Shown here piece after piece: positions 13,111 through 20,312 of a stretch of 20,370 nt of DNA (position 1 is the stretch's first letter; each line of letters opens with the position of its first letter). This DNA comes from a virus. The stretch is taken from the IMG/VR virus record IMGVR_UViG_3300019776_000067, positions 1-20,370 of that record, one strand, 5' to 3'. Position numbers and translations under genes: made by a program. The notes under the pieces were generated by a model. It had not been told where the DNA came from, did not search any database, and saw nothing but the letters and a program-made list of their open reading frames with translations.

Positions 13111-13743
13111 GGACTCTCTTCTAAAAAAACCACGTCAGAACCGTGGGTAAAGGCCCAGCCGTATATCATCAAGGGCATGGAAAACAGCAACCGCGTGTTT
13201 GATGCGCAGCAGCCGAACCTTGACAAGTTCTCCGCCATGCAGATGGACACTTATGGTCGGCTGGCTCCCGGCGCTGAACAGGGCATTATGGGGTCACAGA
13301 ACCTCATCAATGACACCCTTGCCGGAAAGTATCTGAACGCCAACCCGTATATGGACGCAATGGCAACCACGGCGCGGAACAACGCAGCCGATGAGATTGC
13401 CTCGCGCTATTCGGGTGCCGGTCGATACGGCTCCGGCGCGGGACAGGCAGCAATGGCTAAGGCGATGATGGAAGCCGAAAACGCCCTTCGCTTCAACGGC
13501 TACAATCAGGAACGCGGCTATCAGAACGCGGCGGTCGGGCAGGCTCAGAGCCTCATGGGTGGGGCGACCGGCCTTCTCAACAATGCGGCGGAACTCCCGT
13601 GGCTTGGGGTAGGCGCGCTTAACGGCAACATCCGACAGGCGTCTAACGGCTACGGCACAACAAAGCAGAGCGGCGGCTTCCTTGGCGATTTGGCACTTGC
13701 TGCAATGAACAATGCCAGCGCCTTCACGGGCAAGGGAGGCTAG
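13108..13743 (+). CDS. Internal virion / DNA-ejection protein, likely ATC start
   Basis: With the ATC 13108 start it has 211 residues, beginning GLSSKKTTSEPWVKAQPYI after the initiator. The motif K-x-TT-x-x-x-W-x-x-AQPYI-x-x-G is typical of the start of small internal virion proteins in podoviruses and would be lost if ATG 13177 were used. The middle (MATTARNNAADEIASRYSGAGRYGSGAGQAAMAKAMMEAE) and the pattern YNQERGYQNAAVGQAQSL are also typical. It would be packed in the head and enter the cell with DNA. The odd start may mark the HNH insertion boundary, or be a mutated ATG. The minimal ATG 13177 form has 188 residues. Confidence 0.82.
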   Translation: MGLSSKKTTSEPWVKAQPYIIKGMENSNRVFDAQQPNLDKFSAMQMDTYGRLAPGAEQGIMGSQNLINDTLAGKYLNANPYMDAMATTARNNAADEIASRYSGAGRYGSGAGQAAMAKAMMEAENALRFNGYNQERGYQNAAVGQAQSLMGGATGLLNNAAELPWLGVGALNGNIRQASNGYGTTKQSGGFLGDLALAAMNNASAFTGKGG

Positions 13744-13746
13744 TCA

Positions 13747-14403
13747 ATGGGCATCATTGGAGGCAAGAAATACGACGGCAGCGCAATCCGCAACGCGGTC
13801 TTGCCGCAGCCTGAAACGCTTTCATTTATGAATGGGCCTGATTTGTTGGGCAATCCGACAAGCGGGCAAAGCTACGTCGATCCACGCGGGCCGATGCAAT
13901 ACACGCCCAAGCCCACGTTTCTGAACAGGCTCGGCAAGTTTGCGGAAGGCGTATCAAACGATCTTTTGCATATGCGCGGGGTCCAAAACACCGGCCTGGA
14001 CCAGCGCCGCGCAATGGAAATGTATAAGCAGCAGCAGGCCGACACGCTTGCGCAGTATGAGGCGCAACAGCGGATTGCAGCGCAGTATCGGAAGCCGGAA
14101 AAGACTGAGTTTGAACGTGCGCTTGACGCCGCAAACTTTGATCCCGACACGCGCCAGAAAATGCTGCGTGATTACGTAACAAGCCGCGCCAATCCCATGA
14201 TCCCGATGCAGGGCATGGACGAGTCAGGCAACCGCACCGTCACTTTTGTTCCGCGCAACGGGGCGCAGGCAACGCAGCCACACCCGGAAGCGGTCAAGGC
14301 GCTCCTGAATGGTGAAGGCACTGACGCTCAGTTTGACGAGATTTACGGTCCCGGTGCGGCTGCAAGGGTGCGAGGTGCTGGCTCCGGCCAGCTTCCCTTT
14401 TGA
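13747..14403 (+). CDS. Putative internal virion protein, 218 aa
   Basis: ATG 13747 follows GGGAGG (13734-13739). The product starts MGIIGGKKYDGSAIRNAVLPQ and has a linker rich in Pro/Gly/Asn, then a hydrophilic helical middle (GLDQRRAMEMYKQQQADTLAQYEAQQ, about 79-104, shown in parts) and a C-terminus containing PHPEAVKALLNGEGTDAQFDEIYG. No enzyme motif is visible. Its place between two ejection-type proteins and its low-hydrophobicity coiled-coil character suggest it joins the internal virion complex. The last 29 bases overlap the peptidase gene in another frame. Confidence 0.75.
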   Translation: MGIIGGKKYDGSAIRNAVLPQPETLSFMNGPDLLGNPTSGQSYVDPRGPMQYTPKPTFLNRLGKFAEGVSNDLLHMRGVQNTGLDQRRAMEMYKQQQADTLAQYEAQQRIAAQYRKPEKTEFERALDAANFDPDTRQKMLRDYVTSRANPMIPMQGMDESGNRTVTFVPRNGAQATQPHPEAVKALLNGEGTDAQFDEIYGPGAAARVRGAGSGQLPF

Positions 14404-14674
14404 GATTCCGCAGACACTTCAAAACGGCGTTATGACGAGCGGACGCCGGACACCTGAAGGCAATGCGGCAGTTGGGGGCGTTCCCAATTCCTGGCACCTC
14501 ACAGGGGACGCGGTGGATTACTCCGGTCCCAATCTTGGGGCGTTGCTTGAGGAAGCGCGCAGCAAGTTCCCCGGCGCGAAATCATTCATTCACAAGGGTA
14601 ACCACGTTCACGTTCAACAGCGTGGCCTGAACGCCCCGTATTTTGGCAAGCGCGGCACCATCGGTCAGAGGTAA
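14375..14674 (+). CDS. Mini M15-type peptidase (D,D-carboxypeptidase-like), 99 aa
   Basis: GTG 14375 stands six bases behind AAGGG (14364-14368) and gives a 99-residue protein. It contains the M15 zinc-peptidase signatures: SGRRTPEGN (22-30), a S-x-H-x-x-G-D-A-V-D site SWHLTGDAVDYSG (39-51, His41 and Asp48 as ligands), and HVHV (77-80, His77/His79). This is the fold of peptidoglycan cross-link hydrolases. At 99 residues it is only the core domain. Lying among the ejection proteins, it probably opens peptidoglycan locally during DNA entry rather than lysing the cell. An ATG at 14309 in the same frame would add 22 residues inside the preceding gene. Confidence 0.82.
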   Translation: MLAPASFPFEIPQTLQNGVMTSGRRTPEGNAAVGGVPNSWHLTGDAVDYSGPNLGALLEEARSKFPGAKSFIHKGNHVHVQQRGLNAPYFGKRGTIGQR

Positions 14675-14675
14675 T

Positions 14676-15494
14676 ATGGCAGACAATCCTTTTGCAAAAT
14701 ATGCGCAGCCCAACCCATTCGTGGTGGCCCCGGCTGATAAATACAAAGAACAGGGATTGCGGAATGACGCGGCCCGCATTGGCCTCGCAACGGCGGCCAA
14801 TAACCGCGCCGCAGCCGCAGAAGGTCGCGCCGCAGCGGCGGACGCATACAATCGCCGCCAAAACCCGATTAGCCCTGCCGACGCTCAGACCATCAAGGGC
14901 TTTATGGAACAGGCGCAAGGTGCAAGCGGGGTCTCTCGGACGCTTGGGAACGCAGCGGTGGCGATTGACCGCCTCGGCACAGGTCCGATGCGCGCCAAGA
15001 TGCTTTCGGCGGCAATCCCCGAAGAGGGTGGCGGCTTCCTTGACACAGTGGGCGGCGCTCTGTTCGGTGGGCTTGTCAGTAAGCAGGAACAGGACGATTG
15101 GCAGACCCTTCAGGCGCTCCAGAACGAGGCGGTTCTCGGCAAGCAAATTGAGCAAAAGGGGCCGCAGACCGATAGCGATGCGCTCCGCATGAAGCTGGCG
15201 AGCATTTCGCCCTACAAAACAGGCAAGGCAAACGCGGAAGTTGTCGGTTCCACCATGCTCGGCTCTGAACTCCTCAAGCACAAGCCTGACTTTTACACCA
15301 AGTGGGCAAACAAATACGGCAGCCTGAGTGCAGTTTCCCCCGGTGGTCAGACGGTCAACTCTGCATGGGAGGCGGCACAGGCTGACGCGCTTCGGCGCTA
15401 CAATAGTGACCCGCGTATCCAGCGTATGCGCGCAGGCCAGCCCGCCCCGAAGCGTCAAGACACCGGCTGGAAAGTCGAAAGGATTGAAGACTAA
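14676..15494 (+). CDS. Internal virion protein, 272 aa
   Basis: ATG 14676 is preceded by GAGG (14668-14671). The N-terminus is MADNPFAKYAQPNPFVVAPADKY, then an Ala-rich helix ATAANNRAAAAEGRAAAADAYNRR. The central SKQEQDDWQTLQALQNEAVLG and QKGPQTDSDALRMKLASISPYK resemble sequences I recall from phage internal proteins. A Gly-rich hydrophobic piece GGGFLDTVGGALFGGLV (about 118-134) may insert into membranes. No catalytic motif is seen. The stop overlaps the next start as TAATG. It is likely ejected with DNA into the periplasm or membrane. Confidence 0.78.
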   Translation: MADNPFAKYAQPNPFVVAPADKYKEQGLRNDAARIGLATAANNRAAAAEGRAAAADAYNRRQNPISPADAQTIKGFMEQAQGASGVSRTLGNAAVAIDRLGTGPMRAKMLSAAIPEEGGGFLDTVGGALFGGLVSKQEQDDWQTLQALQNEAVLGKQIEQKGPQTDSDALRMKLASISPYKTGKANAEVVGSTMLGSELLKHKPDFYTKWANKYGSLSAVSPGGQTVNSAWEAAQADALRRYNSDPRIQRMRAGQPAPKRQDTGWKVERIED

Positions 15495-17230
15495 TGCCCA
15501 CCTATCAGGTTGTCGGTCCTGACGGCTCCAAATACCGCGTTACAGGCCCCGCAGGCGCATCCGATCAGGAAGTGTTGGACATTGTGCTGAGGCAGGCCGG
15601 AAAGGCCCGTAGCGGCGCTGTGGGCAAGGCTGATGCGGTTGTGCGTGGCATGGCTGACACTGCAACCCTTGGCCTTGCTGACAAGTTCTCGGCGGCGGCA
15701 AATGCACTTATTCCTCTGGACCGTCTGACGGGCAACAATGTAAAATCTGTTTGGGATGGGGCATCGCTTTCCGATGCGTATAATTCCAATCTCAAGATGG
15801 AACGCTCAAAGAGCAAATATGACGAAAAGAACAACGCCGGTTATCGAGTGGGCGGGCAAATCGCTGGCGCGTTCCTACCTATTCCAGGTGCTGCGGAAGT
15901 GGCCGCTACCCGCACGGGTCGGGTTGCCAATGTTGTTGGTAAGCGGGTCGCCAAGAAGGGCATTTTTGGCCGCGCTGCGGTCGCTGGAACTAAGGGCGCT
16001 GCGGAAGGCGCTGCGTATGGCTTCAACACGACTGACGGGACGCTAGGCGAGCGCGCGAAAGCGGCGGGCAAGGGCGCTCTTCTGTCGGGCGGTCTTGGCG
16101 CGGGCGGTTCAGCGGCGGGAACATTTGCGGCCCGTGCCATTGGCGGTAAGCCAGTTTCCAAGAACGTGCAGACCCTCGCAGATGCAGGGGTTGTCATGAC
16201 GCCGGGGCAGCGCAATGGCGGGATGCGGCGCTGGTTTGAAGATTCCGTTCTCGGCTCACTTCCGGTGGTTAAATCCGTTCCAGGTGCAGCCAAGCAGCGC
16301 GGCGTAGATCACTTGAACGTTGCGGCTTACAATGAGGTTCTGGACCCGCTTGGCTCAAAACTGTCTATGGATACCGCGCCGGGGGCAGAGGCAATCAAGA
16401 GCCTTCAGGATACCGTATATGGGGCCTATGGGGATGCAGCCAAGACGCTTGGCCTCAATCTGGACGACGCTTTGCAGCAAGGTGCGCAGTCGATCCTTGA
16501 CGATGCTGTTGCAAATGTCGGGGATGCGAACGTTCCGCAGCTACAGGCGCAAGTGGGCAAGTTCACCAATCGCATTGGCGATGGGGTTTCGGGCGACGAC
16601 CTGAAGGGGCTGCTTTCCGATCTCCGTGGCGAGGCATCAAAGTTTGCGGGTTCTGCGTCTGCGAATGAGCGGTCAATCGGAGACCAGCTTTGGTCCTTCC
16701 ACGATGAAATCGACAACGCTTTGACGCGCCAGAACCCCGTCGATAACCTTGACGCTTTCAAGAACGCGCGAGAAGCAACGGCACGTCTGAAGCGGGTTGA
16801 GGACGCAGCCGCGCGCGGCGTGGACAGCCGCTTTACACCGACGCAGCTTTGGCAGGCGGTCAACCGCAATGGTTACGGCCAGACAACGGCAAATCGCGCG
16901 GCTGGTGAAGGGCGGCTTTACGAACTGGCGAACGCCGCAAAGGCTGTTCTGCCGGATACGGTTCCCAATAGCGGGACGCCGGAACGTGTTGCAGGTATGG
17001 CAATGCTCGGCGGCGGCGCGGGCGGCATGGGGATGATTGACCCGACGCTAGGGGCGCTTTCTGTTACTTCGCTGCTTGGGTATATCCCCGGCCTCGATAG
17101 GGCCATCCAGAACTTCGCCATCAACCGCCCGGACGGGATGAAACGTGCCGGTGGCCTTCTTGACAGCTACCTGACCCCCACCCTTAGCGGGGCGGGCATT
17201 GGCGGCGGCATGGTCTTGAGCAACCAGTAA
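15494..17230 (+). CDS. Large internal virion (DNA-ejection) protein
   Basis: A 578-residue protein, the largest of the group, consistent with the biggest ejection protein of podoviruses (role of P22 gp16/gp20 or T7 gp16). The N-terminal YQVVGPDGSKYRVTGPAGAS is a small repeat-like beta unit with DQEVLDIVLRQAG, often found at the start of such proteins. Residues about 50-240 are Gly/Ala-rich with amphipathic hydrophobic pieces (VGGQIAGAFLPIPGAAEVAA; GALLSGGLGAGGSAAGTFAA), suggestive of membrane insertion. The C-terminus has MAMLGGGAGGMGMIDPTLG. No lytic-transglycosylase Glu motif is evident. The stop is followed by terminators. Confidence 0.8.
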   Translation: MPTYQVVGPDGSKYRVTGPAGASDQEVLDIVLRQAGKARSGAVGKADAVVRGMADTATLGLADKFSAAANALIPLDRLTGNNVKSVWDGASLSDAYNSNLKMERSKSKYDEKNNAGYRVGGQIAGAFLPIPGAAEVAATRTGRVANVVGKRVAKKGIFGRAAVAGTKGAAEGAAYGFNTTDGTLGERAKAAGKGALLSGGLGAGGSAAGTFAARAIGGKPVSKNVQTLADAGVVMTPGQRNGGMRRWFEDSVLGSLPVVKSVPGAAKQRGVDHLNVAAYNEVLDPLGSKLSMDTAPGAEAIKSLQDTVYGAYGDAAKTLGLNLDDALQQGAQSILDDAVANVGDANVPQLQAQVGKFTNRIGDGVSGDDLKGLLSDLRGEASKFAGSASANERSIGDQLWSFHDEIDNALTRQNPVDNLDAFKNAREATARLKRVEDAAARGVDSRFTPTQLWQAVNRNGYGQTTANRAAGEGRLYELANAAKAVLPDTVPNSGTPERVAGMAMLGGGAGGMGMIDPTLGALSVTSLLGYIPGLDRAIQNFAINRPDGMKRAGGLLDSYLTPTLSGAGIGGGMVLSNQ

Positions 17231-17233
17231 CTT

Positions 17234-17250
17234 GGAGCCTCGCTCCTCTT
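17234..17250 (+). terminator. Short GC hairpin with T-rich tail
   Basis: GGAGC (17234-17238), loop CTC, GCTCC (17242-17246), then TCTTTG. Five bases past the stop of the large internal protein. A modest intrinsic terminator, probably backed up by the stronger one about 100 bases on. Confidence 0.5.
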
Positions 17251-17344
17251 TGTAGGCTGTCCACGCGGCCTTAACGCCCATTGCGATGGCAAAGCCAATC
17301 AAGCTGTCCATTGCCCAAGAATACCACACAAATCGACCAACACC

Positions 17345-17370
17345 AAGGCATCCTTCGGGGTGCCTTTTTT
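17345..17370 (+). terminator. Intrinsic terminator with UUCG loop before the tail spike
   Basis: AAGGCATCC (17345-17353), TTCG loop (17354-17357), GGGTGCCTT (17358-17366), with one U-G pair, merging into a T6 run (17365-17370). A classic strong terminator, sealed by a C-UUCG-G loop. It separates the ejection-protein block from the spike gene, whose ribosome site begins only four bases later. Confidence 0.85.
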
Positions 17371-17383
17371 ATTGAGGTAAAAC

Positions 17384-18718
17384 ATGAGTGTCTCCGATTG
17401 GTCCACCTCCGCTGCACTGAACACAACGGTCGGCGGGGTTAACATTGCGCCTGGAATGGCCCGTTCCGATGTGGACAACGCTATTCGGGCAATGATGTCC
17501 GAACTGAAGGCGAAGTTTGACGAGGAAATCAGCGTCAAGAACTTCGGCGCGGTTGGTGACGGCGTGACCGATGATACCACGGCGATCAATGCGGCGATCT
17601 CCTACGCAAAGACACTCTCCCGCCCGAAACTCATCATTGACCGGGGGCAATACAAGGTCACGACCGGCCTTGTATTTGACCTTCCGTCCTACTCGACAAT
17701 CGAGTTTATCGGGGAGATTGTGACGGCAAACACCCTCACGCCCACGGTCATGATTGGTAGTTCGTCGGCAAATACGTTCGGCCTGAACGTCAGTGGGATT
17801 AAAGTTTCCCGAACGGCGAATGATACCACGGGCGGCTCCATTGGCGTCCAGATGCGCAATATCGCTGCCTCAGATATTCAGGTAACGAAGGTCACGGGCT
17901 TCCACTACGGGGTAGATGTTTACGCAGACCAGCCCAATGGCGGGGTCTCGTATTGCAAGTTCCAACTGGGATGGATTCAGGACAACCGGACCAACCTTCG
18001 CCTTCGGGAGACGGGTTCGGGCTATGTGAACGAAAACCTGTTTTTCGGCGGAAACTTCAACCACTCGTCGGGCTATCCGGCTGTCTCCACCATCAACCTG
18101 TCGATTGAATATCTCGACTACCGGCACAACAACAACCGTTTCTATTCGCCTTCGTTTGAAGACAATTCAACCCTTGCGGTGGCGGCGGTCATCAATGGTG
18201 ACAACAACCTTATCGTTCATCCGCGCATGGAACGTTCCGTCTCAGGCTCGACCTATGAAATCCAGTTTACGGCGAACTCGTCCGAAAACCAGATTATCGG
18301 GGCTGGCTTCTCGCTTCTGCCGACAAACATCAACGACGCAGGGACGAATAACAGCTACGAGACGCGGCAAGGGGTTCTTTTGCGGAAGCAGACGCCAGCC
18401 GGTGCAGGCAATGGCGCTCTGAGCCTTCAGTCTACGGCGTCATCCTCTGCCCGTCTTATGCGCTTTCTCGATGCAGGCGGGGTTGAGCGCGGGTTTATCG
18501 ACGGCTCTGGCAACTATCAGGTTGCAACCGTTGTCCGTTACGACACGGGCCACCAGCTTTTGACCGCGCGCAAAACGGGCTGGGCCACGGCCACGGGAAC
18601 GGCAACCAGAACCACGTTTGACACGGCGACCGTTACCCTTCCGCAGCTTGCCGAACGGGTGAAAGCCTTGATTGACGACCTCCACGCAACTGCCGGTCAC
18701 GGGTTGATTGGGGCATGA
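17384..18718 (+). CDS. Tail spike with pectate-lyase-like beta-helix
   Basis: A 444-residue receptor-binding or depolymerase-type spike. The N-terminus SVSDWSTSAALNTTVGGVNIAPG followed by VDNAIRAMMSELK resembles an attachment domain found in many phage tail proteins. Residues 51-75 (VKNFGAVGDGVTDDTTAINAA, the entry motif of the pectate-lyase 3 superfamily) begin a right-handed beta-helix with repeated Asn/Gly-rich turns to about 330. The C-terminal part has a trimer-forming-type LMRFLDAGGVERGFIDGSGN and then RVKALIDDLHATAGHGLIG, a terminal motif I recall from alphaproteobacterial phage fibres. GAGG (17374-17377) precedes ATG 17384. No intramolecular chaperone domain is obvious. Enzymatic specificity cannot be read from the sequence. 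Confidence 0.85.
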   Translation: MSVSDWSTSAALNTTVGGVNIAPGMARSDVDNAIRAMMSELKAKFDEEISVKNFGAVGDGVTDDTTAINAAISYAKTLSRPKLIIDRGQYKVTTGLVFDLPSYSTIEFIGEIVTANTLTPTVMIGSSSANTFGLNVSGIKVSRTANDTTGGSIGVQMRNIAASDIQVTKVTGFHYGVDVYADQPNGGVSYCKFQLGWIQDNRTNLRLRETGSGYVNENLFFGGNFNHSSGYPAVSTINLSIEYLDYRHNNNRFYSPSFEDNSTLAVAAVINGDNNLIVHPRMERSVSGSTYEIQFTANSSENQIIGAGFSLLPTNINDAGTNNSYETRQGVLLRKQTPAGAGNGALSLQSTASSSARLMRFLDAGGVERGFIDGSGNYQVATVVRYDTGHQLLTARKTGWATATGTATRTTFDTATVTLPQLAERVKALIDDLHATAGHGLIGA

Positions 18719-18957
18719 CGACGGGGGAACGCTTGGCGCGCATGGAAGAAAAGATCGACCATATCATTTCTGCTATAGAAAAGCATGACGCAAGGTTAGT
18801 GAAAGTGGAACAGGCGACGGACTCCACTGACAAGCGCCTGTCCAAATATGAAGACCGGGGCGCGGGATTTATTGCGGCGGCAGTATTCTTTGCGGGGTCA
18901 TTGGGTGTAGCGTTCGGGGCAAAGTTAAAAGCACTGTGGGCGGCATTTATTGGTTGA
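18715..18957 (+). CDS. XhlA/holin-like membrane protein, 80 aa
   Basis: ATG 18715 overlaps the spike stop in ATGA. Residues 5-45 form a charged coiled-coil segment (RMEEKIDHIISAIEKHDARLVKVEQ), followed by one membrane-spanning segment (GFIAAAVFFAGSLGVAFGAKL, about 51-71) and a short end. This is the topology of XhlA/holin-accessory proteins. With the endolysin beginning at 20309, it is a candidate holin or holin helper. It has a single membrane span, so true pore formation is not proven. Confidence 0.75.
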   Translation: MTTGERLARMEEKIDHIISAIEKHDARLVKVEQATDSTDKRLSKYEDRGAGFIAAAVFFAGSLGVAFGAKLKALWAAFIG

Positions 18958-18981
18958 CATATAGCCCATAATGCTTAGTGT
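18954..18981 (+). promoter_or_regulatory. Candidate promoter ahead of the phosphoesterase gene
   Basis: A perfect -35 box TTGACA (18954-18959) overlaps the holin stop; 16 bases on is TAGTGT (18976-18981), matching only three of six -10 positions. Transcription would start near 18988. The -10 is poor, so this is tentative. Confidence 0.3.
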
Positions 18982-19029
18982 TCACTCAGCCGTAACGGGC
19001 TAGAGGGAGCATATATACTCGTCCCGTTA
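18962..19029 (+). promoter_or_regulatory. Leader with two mutually exclusive hairpins
   Basis: TAGCCC (18962-18967) can pair with GGGCTA (18997-19002). Alternatively TAACGGG (18993-18999) can pair with CCCGTTA (19023-19029). The two use the same GGG at 18997-18999, so only one can form. The second one encloses GAGCATATATACTC, an imperfect palindrome. The region ends 18 bases before the GTG start. It could be an attenuator or operator, or chance. Confidence 0.35.
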
Positions 19030-19047
19030 ACAGCAAATAGGTGCCCC

Positions 19048-19992
19048 GTGGCATTAACCGACGCGGAGTTCATTCAGGCATGGGGTCGCTACCAGTCGCC
19101 TGTTAAGGTTGCCGAAGCTACCGGCATAACTGTCCGAAACGTTTATCGACGCAGAGACAGCCTTGTTAAAAAGGGCTGGGATTTGCCGACTGAGGGCGGA
19201 ACCACATACAAGCCTCAGATGGGGTGGACCTATCCGCGCCAACGTGATTTGGAGATGGTCAACGGTTCTATCGTTGTTTCATCCGATCACCACTACTGGC
19301 CTGATATGGTGACGGTTGCCCATCGGGCGCTTGTCGAGGTGGTTGGCGAGGTAAAGCCTCAAATCAAGATATGGAACGGGGATATATTCGACGGGGCTTC
19401 TGTCTCGCGTCACGATCCGTTTGGTTGGGCAAAGTTGCCAACGGTCCAAGAAGAATTGGACGCTTGCAAGGCGCGGCTCTCGGAAGTTCGGGACGCTGCG
19501 GACTGTAAGCATTACTGGAATCTCGGCAACCACTGCGTTCGGTTTGAGCGGACGCTAAAGGCGAATGCGGGTCAGTTTGAAGGATTGCAGATGTTCCGCT
19601 TGGAGCATCATTTTCCCTTTGCTGAGTTTCAGTGGTCCACGGCGGTGAACTGGCAAGCCAAGCGGCCTGTGATGATTAAGCATCGTTTAGCCGGTGGCGT
19701 TCACGCGGGCTATAATAACACCATGAAGGGCGGCGTCACGATGGTGACGGGCCATACCCATATCCTAGAGGCCAAGCCGTTCTGTGACTACAACGGGCGG
19801 CGCTGGGGCATTCAGACAGGCACGATCAGCGACCTTCACGGCCCGCAGATGGAATACGCTGAGAATAGCCCCTCGCAGGCCTGTAGCGGGTTCGTTGTCC
19901 TGACATGGAATGACGGCGAATTGCTCCCGCCTGAAATGTGCGAGGTCATAGACGGAAAGGCTTACTTCCGTGGACGGGTGGTGGCGAGATGA
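19048..19992 (+). CDS. HTH-containing calcineurin-type metallophosphoesterase
   Basis: Starts at GTG 19048 with AGG at 19039-19041. The 314 residues begin with a helix-turn-helix-like segment (DAEFIQAWGRYQSPVKVAEATGITVRNVYRRRDSL, about 5-39, shown to note its extent). The rest is a calcineurin-type phosphoesterase with its ordered metal-binding motifs: SDHHYWP (79-85), NGDIFDG (110-116), LGNH (159-162), VHAG (218-221) and TGHTHI (234-239). Metal ligands would be Asp80, His82, Asp112, Asn161, His219, His236 and His238. The HTH joined to a phosphoesterase suggests a nucleic-acid-linked function. Substrate is unknown. The stop overlaps the next start in ATGA. Confidence 0.85.
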   Translation: MALTDAEFIQAWGRYQSPVKVAEATGITVRNVYRRRDSLVKKGWDLPTEGGTTYKPQMGWTYPRQRDLEMVNGSIVVSSDHHYWPDMVTVAHRALVEVVGEVKPQIKIWNGDIFDGASVSRHDPFGWAKLPTVQEELDACKARLSEVRDAADCKHYWNLGNHCVRFERTLKANAGQFEGLQMFRLEHHFPFAEFQWSTAVNWQAKRPVMIKHRLAGGVHAGYNNTMKGGVTMVTGHTHILEAKPFCDYNGRRWGIQTGTISDLHGPQMEYAENSPSQACSGFVVLTWNDGELLPPEMCEVIDGKAYFRGRVVAR

Positions 19993-20312
19993 GCATCAGC
20001 AACCTAGAGGATTGGGAAAGCTACCGGCAGCCCATCTATCATACGCCTTACAGGAGCCTCGTGGGCACCATTAAGGACGCGCAAGCCGCAACCATCGAAC
20101 AATTCAACGAAACCCTAAACCGGCCATCTGGCAGTGAAACGCCAAAAGACGGCCATCCTGCCGACTACACCCTAAAGGACATAGACCGCTTCGCCTTCAG
20201 TCTGGATCACGCAATTAAGGCGCATCCTGACATTCCAGAACTGCGGACGGCGCAACGCCTTTTGCTCCATCTCACCGGCAAGATTTACCTGACAAGGGAG
20301 GCGCTGAAATGA
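19989..20312 (+). CDS. Hypothetical protein, 107 aa
   Basis: ATG 19989 overlaps the phosphoesterase TGA in ATGA and is preceded by a weak GGCGAG. The 107-residue product begins MSISNLEDWESYRQPIYHTP, has a helical mid-part TIKDAQAATIEQFNETL and ends DIPELRTAQRLLLHLTGKIYLTREALK. There is no membrane segment or enzyme motif, so it is not an obvious holin or spanin. It lies directly before the endolysin and overlaps its start. I do not recognise a family. Confidence 0.75.
   Translation: MSISNLEDWESYRQPIYHTPYRSLVGTIKDAQAATIEQFNETLNRPSGSETPKDGHPADYTLKDIDRFAFSLDHAIKAHPDIPELRTAQRLLLHLTGKIYLTREALK

Noticed and set aside
13123-13130. A-run followed by C as a slippery site for programmed frameshifting
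   Set aside because: AAAAAAAC resembles a slip site, but neither alternative frame gives a longer or family-like product here; the zero frame carries the conserved N-terminus.
14586-15458. 290-residue open frame on the minus strand
   Set aside because: Antisense to the peptidase and internal virion genes, Cys/Arg-rich, no ribosome site or recognisable domain.
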